39,159 nucleotides of DNA, from positions 1-39,159 of the forward strand of contig VBKL01000083.1 in NCBI GenBank assembly GCA_005879805.1, given 5' to 3'. Positions 27,527 to 35,850 of the stretch are shown here, piece after piece. The notes beneath the pieces were generated by a model, which was not told the DNA's origin, made no database searches, and saw nothing but the letters and a program-made list of their open reading frames with translations. A program made the position numbers and the translations under genes. This DNA is from Deltaproteobacteria bacterium. Lineage in GTDB: Bacteria; Myxococcota; Myxococcia; Myxococcales; 40CM-4-68-19. Every line of letters begins with the position of its first letter. The stretch's first letter is position 1.

Positions 27527-29245
27527 CTACTTTCCCGCCAGCTCCGCCGACGCCGGATGGGGCTTCCCGAACTGCTGCGGGAGCAGGCTGAGCGCCATGA
27601 TGCCGAGCTGAGAAGCGACGAAGCCCGACAGCGACCACACGGCACCCTCCATGAAGCCGTAGGAGTGCAGCCCGACGCCGAGCATGTTCACGCCGAACCA
27701 GGAGAGGCTGGTGATGACGTTCCCGAAGATCGCCATCGCCATGAGGCCTTTCTCCCGCACGTAGCCGCCCCAACGGGCGTGCAGGAGGAGCGCGTTCCAC
27801 AAGACGATGAGGAGCGCGCCGTTCTCTTTAGGGTCCCAGCCCCAGAATCGTCCCCAGGACTGGTCGGCCCAGATGCCGCCCAGGACGGTGCCGACGAAGC
27901 TGAAGAAGAGCGCGAAACAAACGACCCCGTAGGTCATGGAGACGAGCGCCTTGGTCGTCGCCGGATCGGGCCGCGGCACGAGCTGCCGGCGCAACGCGTA
28001 GCCGATCGCCAGGGCGCCGGCGAGAAACGTGCCGCTATAGCCGATGGTGATGGTGACGACGTGGGTGGCGAGCCAGAAGTTCGAGTCGAGGACGGCGCGC
28101 ATCATCTCCATGGTGTCGCCGTCGCCCCTGAGGTGGTGCGCGACGATGAGCGAGGAAAACCCCACCGCCGCCGCCACGGCGGTGCCGATGCCGCGCCTGT
28201 ACATCCGCTCGAGGAAGATGCCGGCGACGACGGTGACCCAGCCGACGAAGACAGCAGACGAGTAGAGGTTGGTCACCGGAGGGCGGCCTTGCAGGGCGAT
28301 CCGGGAAGCAAGACCCAGGGTGTGCACGAAAGCGCCGGCCGCGAGGAGGCCGAAGGCGGCCGGCTGGAGCACGTCCCGCTTCCACAGGAACGAGGCGAAG
28401 AGAACGAGCAGCGCGAGAAGGTAGATCACCATCCCCGCGTAGAAAGGCGCCAGGCGGTTGAACAGTACTTCGTACCGGGCGTGCGATGCGGCACCGGTAC
28501 TCTCGGCCTGGATGAGCGTTTCGAAAGACGCCACGCCGACGTTGAACAGGATGGGATCCTGCTTCACCCAAGCATCGCCGATCCGCGCAAGCTGCTCCAC
28601 GCCGGGATCCATCGGGCCCGCGCGCAGCGCTTCACCGACGCCTCGCCACCCGTCGGGTCGTGCGCGCGCAGCCGGCGGCAACGGACGGAACGCGGCGAGC
28701 TGGGCGAGGTCGTCCTGCCCGGGTCCGGTCTTCATCTGGAGAGTGTTCTGCAGCCGATAATAGAGGTAGATGCGGTCGAAGAGGTTGACGATCGCGCCCT
28801 GGAAGCGGGTCCGCTGCTTGGAGTCGATCTCACGGGCGGCGGCGGCCTGCTGCTGGATCCTGTCGAGGCTCGCCTCCAGATCGCGGAAGGGAAAGTACCG
28901 GTCCGAGGTCTGCCGCAACCCGATCAGGCCCAGCACCTCCGGATCGTTGATGAAGAAGACGGGCTGCACGTCGGCGATCTCGGGACGGAAGAGAACGTCG
29001 AGGAGCCACTCGTCCGCGCCCACCGTCCTGCCCTGCCAGGTGAACGCCTGCTGGCTGCGGATGAGGAGCAGCGAATTGCGCGCGACGGAGTCGAGGGGCT
29101 TGACGCGGCCGCCTTCCAGCACGGGAAGGCGGCTGAACCGGTCGAGGTCGAATCCGCGCGTCCTCGCGGCAGGCAGGAGCGCGGTTGCGGCGAATGCGAC
29201 CGCGACGATCGCCGCCGCCCAGGGAATCAGTTTCGGAATTCGCAT
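27527..29245 (-). CDS. resC: System II cytochrome c assembly protein ResC/CcsA, long form
   Basis: A 572-residue inner-membrane protein. The C-terminal ~320 residues are the CcsA haem-handling core: multiple membrane helices, the tryptophan-rich WWD motif in WADQSWGRFWGWDPKENGAL (around residues 450-475), and conserved His in VAHHLRGD, LATHVVTITIG and GLHSYGF. Before it lies an N-terminal membrane anchor and a periplasmic segment of about 220 residues (RLPVLEGGRVKPLDSVARN and on). These make it longer than the plastid/Bacillus form and like the long forms in other proteobacteria. With ResB it exports and attaches haem to CxxCH motifs. It starts one base after the resB stop. Its cytochrome substrates are encoded just upstream. 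Confidence 0.92.
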   Translation of the reverse strand: MRIPKLIPWAAAIVAVAFAATALLPAARTRGFDLDRFSRLPVLEGGRVKPLDSVARNSLLLIRSQQAFTWQGRTVGADEWLLDVLFRPEIADVQPVFFINDPEVLGLIGLRQTSDRYFPFRDLEASLDRIQQQAAAAREIDSKQRTRFQGAIVNLFDRIYLYYRLQNTLQMKTGPGQDDLAQLAAFRPLPPAARARPDGWRGVGEALRAGPMDPGVEQLARIGDAWVKQDPILFNVGVASFETLIQAESTGAASHARYEVLFNRLAPFYAGMVIYLLALLVLFASFLWKRDVLQPAAFGLLAAGAFVHTLGLASRIALQGRPPVTNLYSSAVFVGWVTVVAGIFLERMYRRGIGTAVAAAVGFSSLIVAHHLRGDGDTMEMMRAVLDSNFWLATHVVTITIGYSGTFLAGALAIGYALRRQLVPRPDPATTKALVSMTYGVVCFALFFSFVGTVLGGIWADQSWGRFWGWDPKENGALLIVLWNALLLHARWGGYVREKGLMAMAIFGNVITSLSWFGVNMLGVGLHSYGFMEGAVWSLSGFVASQLGIMALSLLPQQFGKPHPASAELAGK

Positions 29246-29246
29246 T

Positions 29247-30410
29247 TCATGCCTCCAAGGCGGCGGCCTTCTGCCGCGCGGCCGACCGGCGCAAGCCGAG
29301 GGCGAAGTGCAGGAGCAGTCCGCCCGCGACCAGCAAGCAGGACGCGTAGGGCAACAGCCATCCCGGGTTCTCCACCACCTGCAGGATGGAGAGCGTGTCG
29401 TTCTTGCCGAAGCTCGCCTGGTAGAACGCCTTGCCGGCGTAGCGGAGCGGCTGGTTCATGTAGATGAGGACGTCGCGCGCCTCTCCGGTCGACGGGCGCG
29501 AGAGGTGGACCAGGCTGGAGAAGTTCTTCGGGATGTCGGTTCCGGGGTAGACGTCGTGCTGGAACCTCTTCAGGGTCATGGCGAAGGGCAGGTATTCCCG
29601 GCGGCGCCGGAGCGAGAGCGAATAGGTGCGCCCCTCGTGGATGAAAGATTGCGGCGCGCCGAGCGCATCGGAAACGAGCCAGACGCCGTAGCTCTTCGGC
29701 CCCGCGAACGGCTCGACGAACGCAGCCTTCTGATCGCTCTGATCGTCGCCGGAAACCGAAGCCGCTTCGATGACGTTGATTCCAGTCCCGATCCCCATCG
29801 TCGCCTGGGCTGGAGGATCGGACGGTCCGCGCCTCGCCATCTCCGAGTTCGGGTAGAAAGCGCCGACCTTGATGAAGAGCGGCGTACCGGGGACCTCGAT
29901 GTACTTGTCGGGAACGAGGAGCGCCTCGGGTATCGCGTAGACCTCGTCGTGGTCGGCGTCGGTCGTGTCGATGACCGCCAGCTCCCTCTCTCGCGTGCTC
30001 TCGACGTAGTCGACGGTCTTGCCTTCCTCGATCGCCAGCTGTGTCTCGACCTGGAAGAAGCCGGTGACGAACTCGCCGACGAAGAGGACGATGAGCCCCA
30101 GGTGCACGATCCAGAGTCCGAGCTTGCGGAAGCTGAGGTCCAGCCGCTTCAATTGCGCCGCGATGAGGTTCGCGGTCAGCGCGAGGCCGACGAGACCGCC
30201 GCCAGGGAAGACCGGGATCGCCGATTCGGTGCCCGGCACGTTCCAGTAGACGAAGAAGCTGCGGATGTAGGCGTTCACGGCGCCGAAAGCGCCGAGGCGG
30301 ACCTGCGCAAGAGTGCAGGCCACGACCAGCACCATCAAGAGCACGAGGCAGACGATGGTGAGCTTGAGGGAGGTGAGCGCGTCGAAGACGCGGCGGCTAG
30401 CTCGCAGCAT
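29247..30410 (-). CDS. resB: System II cytochrome c assembly protein ResB/Ccs1
   Basis: A 387-residue protein with three N-terminal membrane helices (LTIVCLVLLMVLVVACTLAQ; GLVGLALTANLIAAQL; LGLWIVHLGLIVLFVGEFVTGF), a large periplasmic domain of about 230 residues and a final helix (LLPYASCLLVAGGLLLHFAL). This is the ResB/Ccs1 layout. FHEGRTY-like and PLRYAGKAFYQASF segments near the end are typical. It partners ResC in haem delivery to apocytochromes c. Its start overlaps the upstream lipoprotein gene by 14 bp and it is followed by resC after one base, so the three are co-translated. All parts appear intact. Confidence 0.92.
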   Translation of the reverse strand: MLRASRRVFDALTSLKLTIVCLVLLMVLVVACTLAQVRLGAFGAVNAYIRSFFVYWNVPGTESAIPVFPGGGLVGLALTANLIAAQLKRLDLSFRKLGLWIVHLGLIVLFVGEFVTGFFQVETQLAIEEGKTVDYVESTRERELAVIDTTDADHDEVYAIPEALLVPDKYIEVPGTPLFIKVGAFYPNSEMARRGPSDPPAQATMGIGTGINVIEAASVSGDDQSDQKAAFVEPFAGPKSYGVWLVSDALGAPQSFIHEGRTYSLSLRRRREYLPFAMTLKRFQHDVYPGTDIPKNFSSLVHLSRPSTGEARDVLIYMNQPLRYAGKAFYQASFGKNDTLSILQVVENPGWLLPYASCLLVAGGLLLHFALGLRRSAARQKAAALEA

Positions 30411-30981
30411 CGAAATGCAGGCTCTGCAAGAGGTGGATGAAATCGGGCCGGGAGGAAGCGACCGGGCTCTCGTCTCCGAGCATCTTGATGAACCAGGTGC
30501 TCTCGTCGGAGACGACGATGGCGGCGAGCAGGCGACTCTTCTTGTTGCCGTCGCTCACGAAGTCGAACACCGAGACCGCCCCGGCCCTGGTCTTGATCGA
30601 CCTGCGCGCCCTGGCGAGGTCCCGCTCGTCGATGGAGGCGAGGCCGATCTGGCCGCGCCAGCGGTTGACGTTCGCGAGCTCGCCGCCGGCGGGGCCGGGG
30701 AGGACGACCACGGAAACGTCGATCTTCCCCCCCACTGCCGGCTTCAAGGTGGCGTAGCGGACGCCGGCGGCGCGCCTCTCGGTCCATCCCCTGGGCAGCG
30801 TCCATGCGAGAGCGTTCGGGAGACTCGCCGCCGGGGAATCCGGGATCGGCTCCGCGCGCGGGCGCTCCTGCGCGAACAGGGGCGCTTGCATCTCAGCCGT
30901 CTGCTTCACCTGGTAACGCGAAACCTCGGCGCGGCGGCATCCGGCCACGGCGAGGAGCAGGACGAGCAAGTACTTTTGCAT
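30397..30981 (-). CDS. small lipoprotein upstream of resBC
   Basis: A 194-residue predicted lipoprotein with signal MQKYLLVLLLAVAGC. After a Pro-rich linker, the mature part (LAWTLPRGWTE; VVVLPGPAGGELANVNRWRG; WFIKMLGDESPV; LLQSLHFD) resembles small PsbP-like or haem-gene-associated periplasmic domains, but I cannot assign a named family. No CxxCH motif is present, so it is not a cytochrome. GGGAG lies about eight bases before the ATG. It overlaps resB by 14 bp, which suggests a role in cytochrome c maturation or in folding of the multiheme proteins. A 175-bp AT-rich gap separates it from the barrel gene upstream, so it may have its own promoter. Confidence 0.78.
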   Translation of the reverse strand: MQKYLLVLLLAVAGCRRAEVSRYQVKQTAEMQAPLFAQERPRAEPIPDSPAASLPNALAWTLPRGWTERRAAGVRYATLKPAVGGKIDVSVVVLPGPAGGELANVNRWRGQIGLASIDERDLARARRSIKTRAGAVSVFDFVSDGNKKSRLLAAIVVSDESTWFIKMLGDESPVASSRPDFIHLLQSLHFDAAS

Positions 30982-31156
30982 ATCGAAAGCTCCCGGAAAG
31001 GACTGGTTGTTGACGTGGTCGTATGTGTGAAAGAGTTGCGATTGCGTATTCGATTGTCGTAACCCCACGAACGCGATCCGGGCAAGCCCCATAATATTGA
31101 ATATCGGGTGTATTTCTCGATGAAAAGATATCGGAGGAGAGCGCCAAGGCGGGGTG
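30982..31156 (-). promoter_or_regulatory. AT-rich intergenic leader, probable promoter for lipoprotein-resB-resC
   Basis: This stretch is clearly less GC-rich than the rest of the window and contains no gene. It holds an 11-base palindrome, ATATTGAATAT, at 31094-31104. On the minus strand a TATTAT sequence follows and could serve as a -10 element. No clear -35 element could be fixed. Confidence 0.4.
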
Positions 31157-32320
31157 TCAGAACCGCCCCGACAGCGCCGCATCCAGGGTTCCGCCGAACA
31201 GCGTTCCGGGAGGTTGCAGGGGACGCGTCCCGGGGTAGCCGCCGGCCCGGCCCGTCGCGGCGAGGCGCAGCGAGACGGCGGTGCCCAGCTGTGCGCTGAT
31301 GCCCGCGTAGGCCCCTAGCTCGTCCTCGACGAGGCCCTCGGGCGTGCGGGTCTGGAACCAGGAGGCGCGCAGGAGGACCTGCAGGAACCGCGGCCGGCGG
31401 GTGAGGACCTGCACCCAGCCGCTGCGGCCCGCGGACCAGCCGTCCTCCTCGAGGTACCCGACCGAGACGCCCCCGGCGTCGCCAAAGAGCCGCGGCAGCC
31501 CGAGCTCGGGTCCGGCGTAGCGACGGAGATCGCCGTTCGTCAGGTCCTTCATCAATCCCGAGACGCCGGAGAGCGTCAGCCAGGAGGCGAGCTCCCAGGT
31601 CGCCGTCAAATCCGCGTGCCGGGCCGCGCCACCCAACGCCGACGCGACACCGTCCCGCTCCATGACGGAGACGCCCCGGTAGCGGAAGCCCCCGAGCAGC
31701 GAGAACGACTCGAACGGGCGCAGGCCCGCGTCGACCGCGACCGCATCGAGCGACGACGTTCCCGCCTCGCTGCGCGACGCCCGCGCCTGCGCGCCCAGGT
31801 CGAGCACGCCGCCGAGCGAGATCTGCGCCAGCGCTTCGCCCTCGTACCTGCGGCCCAGCTCGGGTCCGTCGCTGTAGGCGAGCCGGAGCTCGTTGCGCAG
31901 GTAGCGCACACTCGCGTCGGCACCGCCGGCGGTCTGCATCGCGAGGTACGCGCCGCCGGTGGCGCGCCGCAAGGAAGGCGCGAGCGTGCTGGGATCGGGC
32001 ACGGCACCGCCGAAGACGCCCACCTCCAGGTTCCCCCTGGTGCGATATCCCGCCTGCCCGCCGTCGAACACCGTCGAGCCAGGGATCGACCAGGGGCGAA
32101 CCCGCCCGAGCGCCACCGTCAGTCCGCCGTCCAGCGGACGGCGCGCGAGCTCGGCTTCCCAGACGTACAGCTGGGTCCTGGTGGCGGGGCGCACCGAAGC
32201 TCCAGAAGGCGGCGACCAGCGCCGCGCGCTCATGTCGGCGTAGAGCGCGAATCCGCCGGCCACCGGCGCGCCGCGAAGCGGGTACGGCCGCCGTGACGCG
32301 GGGAAGCGCGAACGCGTCAC
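31157..32320 (-). CDS. outer-membrane beta-barrel protein, main part (frameshifted from its N terminus)
   Basis: About 380 residues of alternating polar/hydrophobic strands rich in Gly, Arg and aromatics, ending in Phe (AALSGRF), as outer-membrane barrels do. Strand-like pieces include FALYADMSARRW, TQLYVWEAELARRP, FSLLGGFRYRGVSV and LQVLLRASWFQTRT. It follows three multiheme cytochrome genes and so is the likely porin sheath of a porin-cytochrome conduit. The local GTG at 32320 gives no signal peptide. The signal peptide and an SH3-like region are encoded in another frame just upstream (32301-32573), and removing one G from the run at 32300-32303 joins the two. Treat both as one gene of about 470 residues. 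Confidence 0.7.
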   Translation of the reverse strand: MTRSRFPASRRPYPLRGAPVAGGFALYADMSARRWSPPSGASVRPATRTQLYVWEAELARRPLDGGLTVALGRVRPWSIPGSTVFDGGQAGYRTRGNLEVGVFGGAVPDPSTLAPSLRRATGGAYLAMQTAGGADASVRYLRNELRLAYSDGPELGRRYEGEALAQISLGGVLDLGAQARASRSEAGTSSLDAVAVDAGLRPFESFSLLGGFRYRGVSVMERDGVASALGGAARHADLTATWELASWLTLSGVSGLMKDLTNGDLRRYAGPELGLPRLFGDAGGVSVGYLEEDGWSAGRSGWVQVLTRRPRFLQVLLRASWFQTRTPEGLVEDELGAYAGISAQLGTAVSLRLAATGRAGGYPGTRPLQPPGTLFGGTLDAALSGRF

Positions 32321-32573
32321 CCTGCCGGCCGGCGCCGGAGCAGGTCGCGTGCGTCTCGGAGACCGCTTCGATCCGGCAGGTCGAGACCTGCTTGTCGCCG
32401 CGCAGGAGACGCAAGGTCGATCCGGGCAGGAGCCCGTCGCGCGCGCCTGCGTCGAGGTACAACCGGTGCGCGGTCGCGTAGCGCACCCGGCCGGTCGCGC
32501 GGCGCTGCGCGGAAGGCGCCGCGGCGAGCGTGGCGGCTGCGAGGACCAGGGCCTGTGCCGTCGCGATCATCAT
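32301..32573 (-). pseudogene. N-terminal part of the beta-barrel gene, out of frame with the barrel
   Basis: About 90 residues: a signal peptide (MIATAQALVLAAATLAAAPS) followed by a small domain (GRVRYATAHRLYLDAGARDG; LLPGSTLRLLRGDKQVSTCR; IEAVSETHATC) that looks SH3-like. The ATG at 32573 overlaps the stop of the 9-heme cytochrome gene (ATGA), so translation is coupled. After GDAFALP the frame becomes Arg-rich and non-coding in character, while the barrel continues one base out of phase. A C4/G4 run lies exactly at the switch. Either a single-base sequence error or a true +1 frameshift explains this. Confidence 0.65.
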
Positions 32574-33364
32574 CGCGTTCCCGCCGGATGGCAGCCCAGG
32601 CAGGCAGGAGTGGCGAAGCTGAAGCCGGGCCTGCCCGCGTGGGTGGTCTGCGTCGCCGAGTGGCAGAGGAGACAGTCTTTCTGGGCGAAGTCCGTCGCGT
32701 AAGGCTTGTCGACGCGGGCGGTGGAATGGCAGTCGAGGCAGCCCTGCTGGAAGTGCTTGAAGCCGGAGGTGATCCCGAAGGGAAGGTGCGCTGCTACCCG
32801 CAAGACCTGCGAATCGGCGTGGCAACTCAGGCAGAGCGAGGTCGTCTGCTCTCCCGTCGAGAGCCACGCGAACCCTCCGACCTCGACGTGCTTGGGGGCC
32901 ACGAGCGCCTGCTGGTGGCAGCCCGTGCAGTCGATCCGGGTGCGGTCCGCCGGCGTGACATGGCAGCTCGAGCAGGCCAGGCCCGCGTGCTTCTCGCCCG
33001 CCGCGGTCGGGAAGAAGCTGGCGTGGACGGCCGGATCGATCGAGCCGCCCGTTCCGCCAGGATGGCAGGCGAGGCAGGACGCGCTCTGGTGCGAGAACGC
33101 CGGCACGTTCGCGTGCCGCGGCGCGGTCGCCGGCTGCGTGTGGCAGCCGAGGCAATCGAACCCCTTGAAGGTGTCGGAGCTGCCGTGGCACGAGTTGCAG
33201 TCGACCGCGTGCCATCCCTTCTCGATGGGGAACGCCACGTGCGACGCGGGCGTGGGCGCGGTGATCCACTGCGCGGGCTCGCCCGGAGGAGGCGGCGCGC
33301 AGCGCGGCTGCAGCGCCGCAACAACGATTGCCAGCGGGAGCATCCCGATCGCGAAGCGGCGCAT
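32570..33364 (-). CDS. 9-heme c-type cytochrome
   Basis: A 264-residue exported protein with nine CxxCH haem-binding motifs: CNSCH, CLGCH, CLACH, CSSCH, CTGCH, CLSCH, CLDCH, CLLCH and CLGCH. It has an N-terminal signal (FAIGMLPLAIVVAALQ). An early Cys after it (QPRCAPPPP) could be lipidated, but the lipobox is not canonical. Many additional His residues could serve as distal ligands for bis-His haems. It belongs to the broad cytochrome c3/c7-like multiheme group. GAGGAGG precedes the ATG by seven bases. It sits three bases after the 10-heme gene and overlaps the barrel gene start. A periplasmic or outer-membrane-associated electron relay is likely. Confidence 0.88.
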   Translation of the reverse strand: MRRFAIGMLPLAIVVAALQPRCAPPPPGEPAQWITAPTPASHVAFPIEKGWHAVDCNSCHGSSDTFKGFDCLGCHTQPATAPRHANVPAFSHQSASCLACHPGGTGGSIDPAVHASFFPTAAGEKHAGLACSSCHVTPADRTRIDCTGCHQQALVAPKHVEVGGFAWLSTGEQTTSLCLSCHADSQVLRVAAHLPFGITSGFKHFQQGCLDCHSTARVDKPYATDFAQKDCLLCHSATQTTHAGRPGFSFATPACLGCHPAGTR

Positions 33365-33367
33365 TGG

Positions 33368-34282
33368 CTAGCCTCCTCTCGGCGGCGGCGCGTGAGGAAC
33401 GGAGCCGGTGAATTGGTGGCACTCGTAGCACTTGCGATCCTTGTACTGGAAACCGGCAACCTGCCGGTGCTGCGCCTGCGTGATGGGACCTTGGTGGCAG
33501 CGCGTGCAGGAGGCCGTGTTCGTCGAGCAGGTTCCCGAAGGGACCGCGCCCCGGAGCGTGGTGTGGCAGTCCAGGCAAGAGAGCCCGGCGTGCGGTCCGG
33601 GCGCCAGCTGGAAGCAGGCCTGGTGCTGGACGAAGCGCGCTCCGCGGAAGCTCCACGGGTTGTGGCAATCGCGGCAGCTCGTGCCGAAGCCGGCGGCGAC
33701 ATGATCGATCGAGGTCACGCCGGCGCGCACGTAGTCGGACTGGTGGCAGCTCGCGCAAGCGACCGCGGCCCGGACGAACCCGCGATCGCGCAGATCGAGA
33801 TGGCAGCTCTCGCAGGGGATGGTCGCGTGGCGCCCCGAGAGCGGGAAGTTGGTCCGCCGGTGCGCGTCCACCTCGAAGCGGCTTCGCCAGCTCTGGGCGT
33901 CGTGGCACGAGGCGCAGCGGGTGCCGAACTCGCCCGCGTGGACGTCGCGGTGGCAGGCGGCGCAGCTGGTCGGAACGGGTGCGCGGAAATCCGCCCCCGA
34001 GGTGTGGCAGGAGGAGCACTCGGCGACGGCGTGGCGGCCCTGCAGGGGAAACCCGGTGTGGTCGTGATCGAAGGTGACCTTCTTCCAGCTCTCGGTGGAG
34101 TGGCAGACCCCGCAGCGCGTGTCGCCCATGCCGTGCGCGCCCATGCCGTGCGGCATCGCCGGGGCGCGAAGCAGTTCGACCGCCGCCTGCGCCGCCCGTT
34201 GCGAAGCGGGCGCGGACCGTTGCGGAACGGGCGCGGCGGCGGCGCCGGCGGAAGCGAGCAGAGCGAGGAGCAAGGTCTTCAT
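33368..34282 (-). CDS. 10-heme c-type cytochrome
   Basis: A 304-residue exported protein with a signal peptide (MKTLLLALLASAGAAAAP), a short linker rich in Ala and Gln, and ten CxxCH motifs: CGVCH, CSSCH, CAACH, CASCH, CESCH, CASCH, CRDCH, CLDCH, CTRCH and CYECH. Repeating units such as FDHDHTGFPLQGRHAVAECSSCH and a matching block further on (given here only as a pattern: F-P-L-x-G-x-H-A, about ten residues, then CxxCH) show growth by internal duplication. The same pattern occurs in the larger cytochrome upstream. Its ATG overlaps that gene's stop by four bases. It is probably a periplasmic electron carrier; the redox partner is inferred only from position. Confidence 0.88.
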   Translation of the reverse strand: MKTLLLALLASAGAAAAPVPQRSAPASQRAAQAAVELLRAPAMPHGMGAHGMGDTRCGVCHSTESWKKVTFDHDHTGFPLQGRHAVAECSSCHTSGADFRAPVPTSCAACHRDVHAGEFGTRCASCHDAQSWRSRFEVDAHRRTNFPLSGRHATIPCESCHLDLRDRGFVRAAVACASCHQSDYVRAGVTSIDHVAAGFGTSCRDCHNPWSFRGARFVQHQACFQLAPGPHAGLSCLDCHTTLRGAVPSGTCSTNTASCTRCHQGPITQAQHRQVAGFQYKDRKCYECHQFTGSVPHAPPPRGG

Positions 34283-35136
34283 TGCGCCAGCTCCCGGAAG
34301 GTGCCGCGATGCACGTCGACGTGGCAGCCCTCGCAGCTCTGCGGAACGCCCCGGTACTGGCGCGTGCGGACCCGGGCCGCCACCACCACCTCGCGGTGGC
34401 AGTCGGCGCAGCCGACGGAGGCGTGCTTGCCCTGCAGCGCGAACGAGGTGAACGGCGGGCGGTGCTGGAAGGTGGTGCGCTCCCAGGCCGCGGTGGTGTG
34501 GCAACGCTCGCAGTCCACCGCGCCGCCGCGCGCGGCCGCGAACTGACCGGCGTGCACGTCGGCATGGCAGGAGGCGCAGGTGGTCCCGAGCTTCGCGAAG
34601 CGCATGACGCCGCCCTCGTCCGCGACGTGGCAGGACTCGCAGCGCGCGCTCGAGTGCGCGCCGGTGAGGGCGAACCGTGTCTCGCGGTCGTGATCGAAGC
34701 GTACCCGCACCCAGGAAGCGACCTCGTGGCAGTCGGCGCAGCCGGCTTTCTTCACCCGCTTGGCGAACTGTCCCGCGTGCGGGTCCGCGTGGCAGGCGTC
34801 GCAACGCGCGACGTCGCCCGACGGATGGAACTGCGTCAGGCTGATCGCGTCCTTGCGGCCCCGTTGCAGGATCCAGGCTCGGATCGGCGAGGCGCGCGCC
34901 TCGAGCTTCGGCTCGGCGCGATGGCAGAGGACGCACGCCACCGCCTCGTGCGCGCCGAGCAGCGGCCAGCTCACGTGGTCCTTTGCCTCGAAGCGCGCCG
35001 GACGGAACCCCTGCTCCGTGTGACAGGTATCGCAGGCGGCGGCGGAGCTTCCCGGCTTGCCCAGCTGACCGAGGTGGGCGTCGACGTGACACGAGGTGCA
35101 ACTGGAGAAGGCGAGCCCCTTGAACTTCGCCTTCAC
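34279..35136 (-). CDS. C-terminal part of a large multiheme cytochrome c (10 CxxCH)
   Basis: A reading frame of 285 residues with ten CxxCH motifs (CTSCH, CDTCH, CVLCH, CDACH, CADCH, CESCH, CASCH, CERCH, CADCH, CEGCH) but no signal peptide. The nominal start is an internal GTG. The same frame is clearly coding further upstream, to about 35253 (HFPLRGAHATVACKSCH, one more haem), where it meets the end of the signal-bearing N-terminal part in another frame. I read both as one protein of about 520 residues with 17 haems, interrupted by a +1 frameshift. Repeats of the FALTGAHSSARCESCH type are shared with the 10-heme protein. Confidence 0.8.
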   Translation of the reverse strand: MKAKFKGLAFSSCTSCHVDAHLGQLGKPGSSAAACDTCHTEQGFRPARFEAKDHVSWPLLGAHEAVACVLCHRAEPKLEARASPIRAWILQRGRKDAISLTQFHPSGDVARCDACHADPHAGQFAKRVKKAGCADCHEVASWVRVRFDHDRETRFALTGAHSSARCESCHVADEGGVMRFAKLGTTCASCHADVHAGQFAAARGGAVDCERCHTTAAWERTTFQHRPPFTSFALQGKHASVGCADCHREVVVAARVRTRQYRGVPQSCEGCHVDVHRGTFRELAQ

Positions 35137-35218
35137 TCCCGGGAACGGCCCGTGGCAGCTCTTGCAGGCGACGGTGGCGTGGGCACCCCGCAGCGGGAAG
35201 TGCGTCTTCTCGTGGAAC

Positions 35219-35848
35219 TCACGCTCGCGGGTCGTGCCGTTCAGGACCAGCCAGGGCGGTGCGGGCGTGGTCGAAGCGCGGAGCCGGCTTCCAGCTTCTT
35301 TCGTTGTGGCAGTCGCTGCAGGAGGTGCCGAGCTGCCCGCGATGCTCGTCGAAGTGACAGTCCGAGCACCGGGTGCCGAGGCCGAGATGCGTGTCGCGCC
35401 CCGCGTGGGTGGAGAGCAGATCGCGGATGCCCTTGTCCACGATCAGCCGCTTCTCGTGGCACTGTGCGCAGTCGATCTGGGCGTGCTTCCCGTTGAGCGC
35501 GAATCCCGTGCTCTTGTGATCGAAGCCCTTCTTCCCCTTCTTGCCCCAGTCGATGAGCTCGAAGTCGCGGCCCTGGTGGTCGTGATGGCATTTGTTGCAA
35601 GTCCGATCGGCGTCGGAGATCCGGCCGTGGAAGCCCTCGTGCTTCGCCACCCGATCCCGGATCTCGGTGTGGCAGTCGAGACAGCGCTGATTGGAGAGCT
35701 GGGCGCCGGCGACGTGGCACTGCGTGCAGTTGTTGAGCCCCTCCAGCTTCGCGTGGCCGTGCGCGAGCGGACCGGGCGAAAAGATGTCGGCTCGCGCGGC
35801 GGCGGCGAGACAGAAGGCGGCGCAGAACGCCGCGGCGAGGCGACGCAT
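35219..35848 (-). CDS. N-terminal part of the large multiheme cytochrome c (6 CxxCH), frameshifted
   Basis: A 209-residue reading frame with a signal peptide (MRRLAAAFCAAFCLAAAARA) and six CxxCH motifs: CTQCH, CLDCH, CNKCH, CAQCH and two CSDCH. The ATG at 35848 is fixed by GGAGG eight bases upstream; a GTG at 35863 in the same frame is less likely. The frame ends just after PRFDHARTA in a short non-coding tail, while cytochrome sequence continues one base out of phase. Removing one G from the run at 35254-35256 restores a continuous protein. The gene follows the ferredoxin/FAD membrane protein by two bases, so the cytochrome is its probable periplasmic electron acceptor. Confidence 0.8.
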   Translation of the reverse strand: MRRLAAAFCAAFCLAAAARADIFSPGPLAHGHAKLEGLNNCTQCHVAGAQLSNQRCLDCHTEIRDRVAKHEGFHGRISDADRTCNKCHHDHQGRDFELIDWGKKGKKGFDHKSTGFALNGKHAQIDCAQCHEKRLIVDKGIRDLLSTHAGRDTHLGLGTRCSDCHFDEHRGQLGTSCSDCHNERSWKPAPRFDHARTALAGPERHDPRA

Positions 35849-35850
35849 CT

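Noticed and set aside
30906..34565. A very long open frame on the minus strand across the cytochrome and barrel genes
   Set aside because: Only the ~90 residues at 32301-32573 look real (start of the barrel gene). The rest is an out-of-frame, Arg/Ala-rich reading of the cytochromes and barrel.
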